Assembly (NCBI RefSeq): GCF_023264855.1
Contig: NZ_JAHFUW010000016.1
Coordinates: 1 to 64,000 of the forward strand
Reading direction: 5' to 3'
Origin: Herbiconiux sp.
GTDB taxonomy: Bacteria > Actinomycetota > Actinomycetes > Actinomycetales > Microbacteriaceae
DNA: 64,000 nt
This document shows, in pieces, positions 59,221-64,000 of the stretch (within the stretch, counting starts at the first letter, position 1; each line of letters starts with the position of its first letter). The translations under genes were made by a program, and so were the position numbers. The notes under the pieces are model-generated. The model did no database searches and had not been told where the DNA came from. It worked only from the letters and a program-made list of their open reading frames with translations.

Positions 59221-61029
59221 CTACCGGGAGGCCGAGCGCAACGCCGCGGTGCCGTCGGCGTCCACGGCGAGCGCGGCCGAGGGCCGGTCGCCGTCGAGGG
59301 CGACGCCGTAGACGTCACGGGCCCGCTCGATCGAGACGAATCCGAGTCGCACGTCCTGCAGCACGCGCTCGGGCTCGCGCTCGAACGGGTGCCCGTACCC
59401 GCCACCGCCCGTGGAGTGTTGGCCGATCCGCTCGCCGGGCTGCAGGGTGATCGCTCCGAGCGGGACGATCTCGCGCTCCGCATCCGCGGTATCGCGGGCG
59501 AACGCCACGTTGCGGGCGGCCGAACCTCCGCCCTGCGTGCCGCGCGGGGGGAACGAGACGCAGTCGGTGACGTAGGCGGCCTCCATCGGGTCCCATTTGG
59601 GACCGAAGGCCACTGTGGCGCCCGGCGCGCCCCGGCGGCGGCCGGCGCCCTCGGAGTCGGTTCGGATGCGCAGCTCCTCCACCCGGAACGGATACTTCAG
59701 CTCCGAGAGCTCGATGCTGTCGCGGAACATCAGCCCGGCGGCCACGGCGAGGCCGTAGGTGACCCAGCCGTCGATGTCCGGATGCGCCGGCCCGCCCTGC
59801 GAGCCGAGGAACACCTGGTTCACGTAGGGCTCGCCACCGGTGCGGCGGTCCACACCCGACACCACCGAGAAGCCGGGGCCGAGTCCCGTGGCGCCCTCGG
59901 CGGCACCGAAGCCGGCCCAGGCATCCGCCACCGCCTTCTGCGTGGTGACGGTGAGCCGGTCGCCCACGTTCGTGGTGGCCACCGAGGTGGAATGCGGGAA
60001 CCGGGGCTTGCCCACGATGCAGTTCTCGCGCAGCAGCAGTTCGATCCGCCGGAACGAGCCGGAGTTGGCCGGGATGCCGGTCTCGAGCGAGTTGAAGATG
60101 CCCGCCATCACATTGCTGACCGTGCAGGCCTCGGACTCGTTCACGCCGGCCGGGATGCAGTCGATGTTGTCGCGCAGGTCGACGGTGATGCGCCGCTCCT
60201 GGGTGTCGACATCGAGCTTGACCGTGATCTCGATGCCGTTCGGCAGCACGCCCGGGATCGGGTCGTGCCGGCCGGTGCCGACCGTGCTGCCACCCGGCAG
60301 CTTCGCGATGGCCTGCGCCATCCGGTCTTCGGAGTAGTCCATCCAGTCGCGGATGAAGGCCTTCAGCGTCGCGCGTCCGTACCGCTCACCGAGTTCTTTC
60401 AGGCGGGCTTCGGCGACGCGGGCGGCTCCCACCATCGCCAGGTAGTCGCCGTACCACTGTTCGGGCACGCGGATCCGGGCGCGGCACATCCGGATGATGT
60501 CGTCGACGTCGCTGTAGTCCTTCTGCACGCGCACGCAGGGGAAGATCAGGGCGCCCTCCTGGTAGACGTCCTTCGCGAACGGCATGTAGGTCGAGGGCTC
60601 GGAGTTGCCGATGTCGGCCTGGTGCGCCTTCGCCAGGGTGGTGAAGAGGTGCTCGCCCTCGAAGAACACCGGGATGAGGATGGTGTGGTCGGCCGCATGC
60701 GAGTTGCCCCGGTAGGGGTCGTTGTGCAGGAACGCGTCGCCCTCGGCGAGGTCGGGCTGCAGTTCGGTCATCGCCGCGGTCATCAGGTGCGCCCCGAAGA
60801 TGTGGCAGGGCAGTCCCTCGGCGGAGGAGAGCAGCTCGTTGTCTCCTGTGGTGATGGCGCAGGAGAAATCACGAGCCATGTTGAGCACACCGCTGCGACC
60901 GGTGCGCAGCAGGGTGTTCTCCATCTCGCGCACGATCGAGTCGAGACGGTTGGAGATGACGGCGAGCAGGATGGGATCGGTCTTGCCGGGCGAGGCGCTC
61001 GCCGGGACGGACTCGGTGACGGCGGTCAT
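59221..61029 (-). CDS. hyuB: Hydantoinase B / carboxylase alpha-type subunit (HyuB)
   Basis: The 602-residue protein belongs to the HyuB family found in N-methylhydantoinase, 5-oxoprolinase and acetone or acetophenone carboxylases. Family segments are LAVISNRLDSIVREMENTLLRTG, FHNDPYRGNSHAADH-type LHNDPYRG, HQADIG, VAGIFNSLETG-type VMAGIFNSLETGIPANSG and the C-terminal STGGGGYGHPFERE. With HyuA it performs an ATP-dependent hydrolysis or carboxylation. The start overlaps the hyuA stop by 4 bp. The substrate cannot be deduced. Confidence 0.87.
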   Translation of the reverse strand: MTAVTESVPASASPGKTDPILLAVISNRLDSIVREMENTLLRTGRSGVLNMARDFSCAITTGDNELLSSAEGLPCHIFGAHLMTAAMTELQPDLAEGDAFLHNDPYRGNSHAADHTILIPVFFEGEHLFTTLAKAHQADIGNSEPSTYMPFAKDVYQEGALIFPCVRVQKDYSDVDDIIRMCRARIRVPEQWYGDYLAMVGAARVAEARLKELGERYGRATLKAFIRDWMDYSEDRMAQAIAKLPGGSTVGTGRHDPIPGVLPNGIEITVKLDVDTQERRITVDLRDNIDCIPAGVNESEACTVSNVMAGIFNSLETGIPANSGSFRRIELLLRENCIVGKPRFPHSTSVATTNVGDRLTVTTQKAVADAWAGFGAAEGATGLGPGFSVVSGVDRRTGGEPYVNQVFLGSQGGPAHPDIDGWVTYGLAVAAGLMFRDSIELSELKYPFRVEELRIRTDSEGAGRRRGAPGATVAFGPKWDPMEAAYVTDCVSFPPRGTQGGGSAARNVAFARDTADAEREIVPLGAITLQPGERIGQHSTGGGGYGHPFEREPERVLQDVRLGFVSIERARDVYGVALDGDRPSAALAVDADGTAALRSASR

Positions 61030-63149
61030 GCCAGTGCTCCTTCGCGGGCCGCGAACGCTCCGAGGGAGTCGTTCGAACCGGTGGTGATGATGTAGTCGGA
61101 GGTGGGGGCGACGACGACCGTCGCACCCGGGTCGACGACCAGGGTGGTGGTCGCCTCGAGGATGATCGCCGGCCCGTGGATGGTGCTGCCGGCGCCGAGT
61201 GCGGCCCCGTCGTACACCGGTGTCTCCGGGGCATCCGCGAAGGCGAACAGCACCGGGCGCACGCGCACGGGCTCGGGATCGCCGGTCGCGGCCGGAGCCA
61301 CCCGCTGGGCGGGCTTGTCGAGCTCGGCGGTGACCCGCCGCTTCCAGATCAGGCACTCCACGTGCTGGCTCGGGTCGTTCACCTGGAACACCCGGAGGTG
61401 GTGGGCGTGGAAGGCGGCCTCGAGGGCTTCGAGATCGACCGATCCGTCGTCCTTCAGTGTGACCGGGGTCTCGAGCTCCCAGACCTGGCCCGGGTAGCGG
61501 GCGTCGACCGAGAGCTGGGTGTGCACGGCGACGGGGGCGAGCGAGTCGATCTCGTCGACGAACTGCTGCGCCTGCTCGGCGAGCGAGGCGAGAGCACCGG
61601 CCGCCGCCTCGGCGTCGAAGGAGCGAGTGGTGGTGAAGGCGCTCGCCGTGAAGTCGGAGATGAGATCGGCGTTGAGGGCGCCGGCTGCCGACAGGGCACC
61701 CGCCGTCTTGGGCAGCACGACGGTTCCGACGCCGAGTTCGCGGGCGATCTGCACGATGTTGACGCCGCTGGCGCCGCCGCCGGCGATGATCGAGAGATCG
61801 CGCGGGTCGACGCCCTGTGAGATGGTCATCTCGCGCACCGCCGAGACGATGTTCTGGCTGGCGATCACGAGGGCACCGCGGGCGGCGTGCTCCACGCTCG
61901 TGCCCAGGCGGTCGGCGATCGGCTGCAGGGCGGCCCGTGCGGCGTCGACGTCGAGGCTGAGGGTGCCGCCGATGAAGCCGATCGGATCGAAGTAGCCCAG
62001 CACGAGCGCGGCATCGGTGACCGTGGGGCGGATGCCGCCGCGGCCGTAGCAGGCCGGGCCGGGGTCGGCGCCTGCGCTCTCGGGGCCGACTCGCACGAGC
62101 CCCGAGGAGTCGACACTGATGATCGAGCCGCCGCCGGCGCCGATGGAGCGCACGTCCACCGACTTCGTGCCGGTGATGTGGCCCGTCCACTTCTGGCCCA
62201 GCCAGGTGTCGGCGCTGAAGTGGATGGTGCCGTCGCTGATCAGGCCCACGTCGAAGGTCGTGCCGCCGGTGTCGCACACCAGCACATTCGGGCGCTCTTC
62301 GGCGAGCGTGGTGCGGCCGGCATGCAGGGCGGCGATCGGCGCCATCGAGGGGCCGGAGCCGACGCTGTAGATCGGCCGGTCGGCCATCCGGCCCACCGGC
62401 CAGGAGCCGCCGTAGCTGGTGGAGATCAGCAGTCTGCCGGTGAAGCCGGCGGCCACGAGGTCGTCGGAGAGCTGCGCCAGGAAGCTCTGCATCAGCGGCT
62501 TCAGCGAGGCGTCGATGACGGTGGACGAGGTGCGGCGGTACTCGCGCAGCACCGGGTTCAGCCGGTGGCTGAGGGTGCGCGGCACCTCCGGCATGTGCTC
62601 GGCGAGCATCCGGTCGACGGCCAGCTCGTGCGCCGCGTTCACGGTCGACCAGAGCAGGCTCACACCGATCGCTTCGACGCCGTGGCGCCGGCACTCCCGG
62701 ATGGCGCTGATCACGGTGGACTCGTCGAGCTCCTGGTGAACGGTGCCGTCGGAGTCGATCCGCTCGCCGATCTCGAAGGTGAGGTAGCGGGGCACGTACG
62801 GCGGCTCGAACTCGCGCGGCGAGAACGCGCCGCCGAGCCGGCCGCCCTCGCGCAGCAGCAAGGTGTCGGGGAAGCCGGCGGTGGTGAAGAGCGCGGTCAC
62901 CGCGGTCTTCTTCTCCACGATCGCATTGGTGGAGCGGGTGGTGCCGTAGGCGAAGTGGGAGGTGTCGGCCAGCAGCTCGCGCACGCTCAGGCCGAGCCGG
63001 GAGGCCACCTGCTCGACCGCCGTCGAGACGCCGTCGAAGGCGCGCTGGTACGTGGTGAGCGCTTTGCCGATGTGGATGCCGCCGTCGGCGTCCGTGATGA
63101 CGACGTCGGTGAAGGTTCCACCGGTGTCGACCGAGATCCTGAAAGCCAT
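61026..63149 (-). CDS. hyuA: Hydantoinase A / oxoprolinase-type ATPase subunit (HyuA)
   Basis: A 707-residue ATPase subunit of the HyuA family with two nucleotide-binding motifs, SVDTGGTFTDVVITD (N-terminal) and VLVCDTGGTTFDVGLI (central). It also has FAYGTTRSTNAIVEKK, GAGGGSIISVDSSG, GPESAGADPGPACYGRGG and the C-terminal GPAIILEATTTLVVDPG. It activates a carbonyl substrate with ATP for its HyuB partner. CGGAGAACAG precedes ATG 63149. The pair is divergent from a sugar-type binding protein gene, so a shared promoter region and a nitrogen-containing or carbonyl nutrient are possible. Confidence 0.88.
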   Translation of the reverse strand: MAFRISVDTGGTFTDVVITDADGGIHIGKALTTYQRAFDGVSTAVEQVASRLGLSVRELLADTSHFAYGTTRSTNAIVEKKTAVTALFTTAGFPDTLLLREGGRLGGAFSPREFEPPYVPRYLTFEIGERIDSDGTVHQELDESTVISAIRECRRHGVEAIGVSLLWSTVNAAHELAVDRMLAEHMPEVPRTLSHRLNPVLREYRRTSSTVIDASLKPLMQSFLAQLSDDLVAAGFTGRLLISTSYGGSWPVGRMADRPIYSVGSGPSMAPIAALHAGRTTLAEERPNVLVCDTGGTTFDVGLISDGTIHFSADTWLGQKWTGHITGTKSVDVRSIGAGGGSIISVDSSGLVRVGPESAGADPGPACYGRGGIRPTVTDAALVLGYFDPIGFIGGTLSLDVDAARAALQPIADRLGTSVEHAARGALVIASQNIVSAVREMTISQGVDPRDLSIIAGGGASGVNIVQIARELGVGTVVLPKTAGALSAAGALNADLISDFTASAFTTTRSFDAEAAAGALASLAEQAQQFVDEIDSLAPVAVHTQLSVDARYPGQVWELETPVTLKDDGSVDLEALEAAFHAHHLRVFQVNDPSQHVECLIWKRRVTAELDKPAQRVAPAATGDPEPVRVRPVLFAFADAPETPVYDGAALGAGSTIHGPAIILEATTTLVVDPGATVVVAPTSDYIITTGSNDSLGAFAAREGALA

Positions 63150-63377
63150 CTGTTCTCCGATTTCGTGCGGGTGTGATTTCCTGCGGGATGGGCGAACCCC
63201 CAGTGTGCGGATCGGCGCCAGGCGGGCACATCGACCGATCGGATAGCCGAAAGGTCGAGATCCTCCTCTGCCGAAGGGATGATTTCCGGCCGTTATCGCC
63301 CGACGCGGGTGAACAGCATGTTTCCCGCCCTCATCCGGGCGCCGCGCTCGGCTACGTTTCGAGGCCATCAGCTCCAT

Positions 63378-63403
63378 GGATCACAAGCCCGGATCACAAG
63401 CCC
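63378..63403. repeat. 13-bp perfect tandem repeat before the binding-protein gene
   Basis: GGATCACAAGCCC occurs twice in a row (63378-63390, 63391-63403), ending just before the AGGAGG ribosome site. It lies in the 5' untranslated or operator region of the binding-protein gene. Confidence 0.7.
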
Positions 63404-63420
63404 GAACAGCAGGAGGAATC

Positions 63421-64000
63421 ATGAGAAAGACCACAGCGACCCTCGTCGGATTGGGGGTGCTCGCGTTCGCCCTGACCGGCTGCACCCCCGCCGTGTCGTC
63501 CGATGGCGGCACAGCCGCCTCGGCCCCGGTCGATGCCGCGAACGCCGACTGCGTCTCCGCCGTCACGCCCGACGTCGAAGCGGCCATGGAGCCCAGCGCG
63601 CTGGTCGCCCCCGAGGCGCCCCTGGATCTCGCCGGTCTCGCCGGCAAGAAGATCTGGTACATCACCAACAGCCAGAACCAGTTCTCGACCGAGATGTCCA
63701 CGGGCGTCGAGGAGGCCGGGAAGGCCGCCGGCGTGGACGTCACCGTCTTCGACGGCCAGAACTCCACCAGCCGCTACAGCGAGGGCATCAACCAGGCCAT
63801 CGCGCAAGGCGCCGACGGCATCATCCTGATGGCCGTTCAGCCCGCCGTGGTGAAGGAGGACCTCGCGGCCGCCGAAGCGGCAGGCATCAAGGTGCTCAGC
63901 ACCCTCAACGGTGACCCCGACGAGCCCGTGGCCGCCGGCACCTTCGGCAACCTCACCGCCGACTACACCGCCGACGGCGAGCTGATGGGCAAGTGGGCGC
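63421..64000 (+). CDS. Sugar-type ABC transporter substrate-binding lipoprotein, 5' part only
   Basis: The first 193 codons are visible. A lipoprotein signal ends in FALTGC (Cys21). The mature part has a linker with two cysteine-free Ala-rich stretches and then a type I periplasmic-binding fold: KKIWYITNSQNQFSTEMSTGV, GINQAIAQGADGIILMAVQP and AAEAAGIKVLSTLNGDPD. The gene runs off the right edge. AGGAGG lies 5-6 nt before ATG 63421. It is divergent from hyuAB and is the second sugar-type binding protein of the window. Confidence 0.88.
   Translation, partial: MRKTTATLVGLGVLAFALTGCTPAVSSDGGTAASAPVDAANADCVSAVTPDVEAAMEPSALVAPEAPLDLAGLAGKKIWYITNSQNQFSTEMSTGVEEAGKAAGVDVTVFDGQNSTSRYSEGINQAIAQGADGIILMAVQPAVVKEDLAAAEAAGIKVLSTLNGDPDEPVAAGTFGNLTADYTADGELMGKWA

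Overview
The window is high-GC DNA with dense, often 4-bp-overlapping genes. It looks like an actinobacterial chromosome, most likely of the family Microbacteriaceae. Supporting signs are the strong GAC/GCC/CTC codon bias broken by a recurrent GGATGC/GCATCC hexamer, DUF222 (13E12-type) and cell-wall-binding-repeat-2 proteins, and many genes whose -10 box lies 6-7 nt before the start codon (leaderless mRNAs). No rRNA, tRNA, CRISPR array or prophage was seen. The DNA reads as catabolic accessory chromosome rather than a mobile island.

Region 1 (1-7.8 kb) is a sugar or polyol utilisation locus. It has a frameshifted sugar-binding lipoprotein gene running off the left edge, a divergent class II aldolase, three different FGGY kinases, an interposed wall-binding repeat protein and a HutC-type GntR regulator. 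A GTACAGA-containing motif in both the divergent promoter region and the regulator's own upstream region suggests one regulon. Region 2 (7.9-11.7 kb) holds an aquaporin, three small proteins and a HipBA toxin-antitoxin pair with a palindrome over a perfect -10 box.

Region 3 (11.7-23.6 kb) encodes homoprotocatechuate meta-cleavage: HpaD, HpaE, a fused FAH-RraA protein in the HpaG position, HpaH, HpaI and a succinate-semialdehyde dehydrogenase. It also has FCD-GntR and AraC regulators, a GMC oxidoreductase and a MoaF-family protein. Catalytic residues of HpaD, HpaH and HpaI line up with the characterised enzymes. No HpaF isomerase or 4-hydroxyphenylacetate hydroxylase (HpaBC) is present in the window. 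Region 4 (23.7-25.7 kb) has a DUF222-HNH gene, a 24-bp perfect inverted repeat and a transposase remnant. Region 5 (25.7-33.5 kb) has a branched-chain-type ABC importer with a fused permease-ATPase, an epoxide hydrolase, a dehydrogenase, an acetyltransferase and a Phd/RelE module.

Region 6 (33.6-41 kb) has an aldehyde dehydrogenase-MoaF-amidohydrolase operon, an MFS efflux gene broken by an in-frame stop with its TetR, and an IclR regulator. Region 7 (41-53.4 kb) has an APC permease, TetR, a lipid kinase/phosphatase pair, a copper amine oxidase whose active-site residues match Arthrobacter phenylethylamine oxidase, an aromatic-acid MHS transporter with a MobA-like 3-hydroxybenzoate 4-monooxygenase behind tandem IclR-type palindromes, and a ThDP enzyme. 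Taken together, regions 3, 5, 6 and 7 outline a route from aromatic amines and acids to pyruvate and succinate.

Region 8 (53.5-64 kb) has housekeeping-like genes (a cysteine-free HesB/IscA-fold protein, a zinc metallopeptidase, a histidine phosphatase, a phosphoesterase), a NarL-type response regulator with a soluble PAS hybrid kinase, a hydantoinase/carboxylase-type HyuAB pair and, divergently, the start of another sugar-binding lipoprotein.
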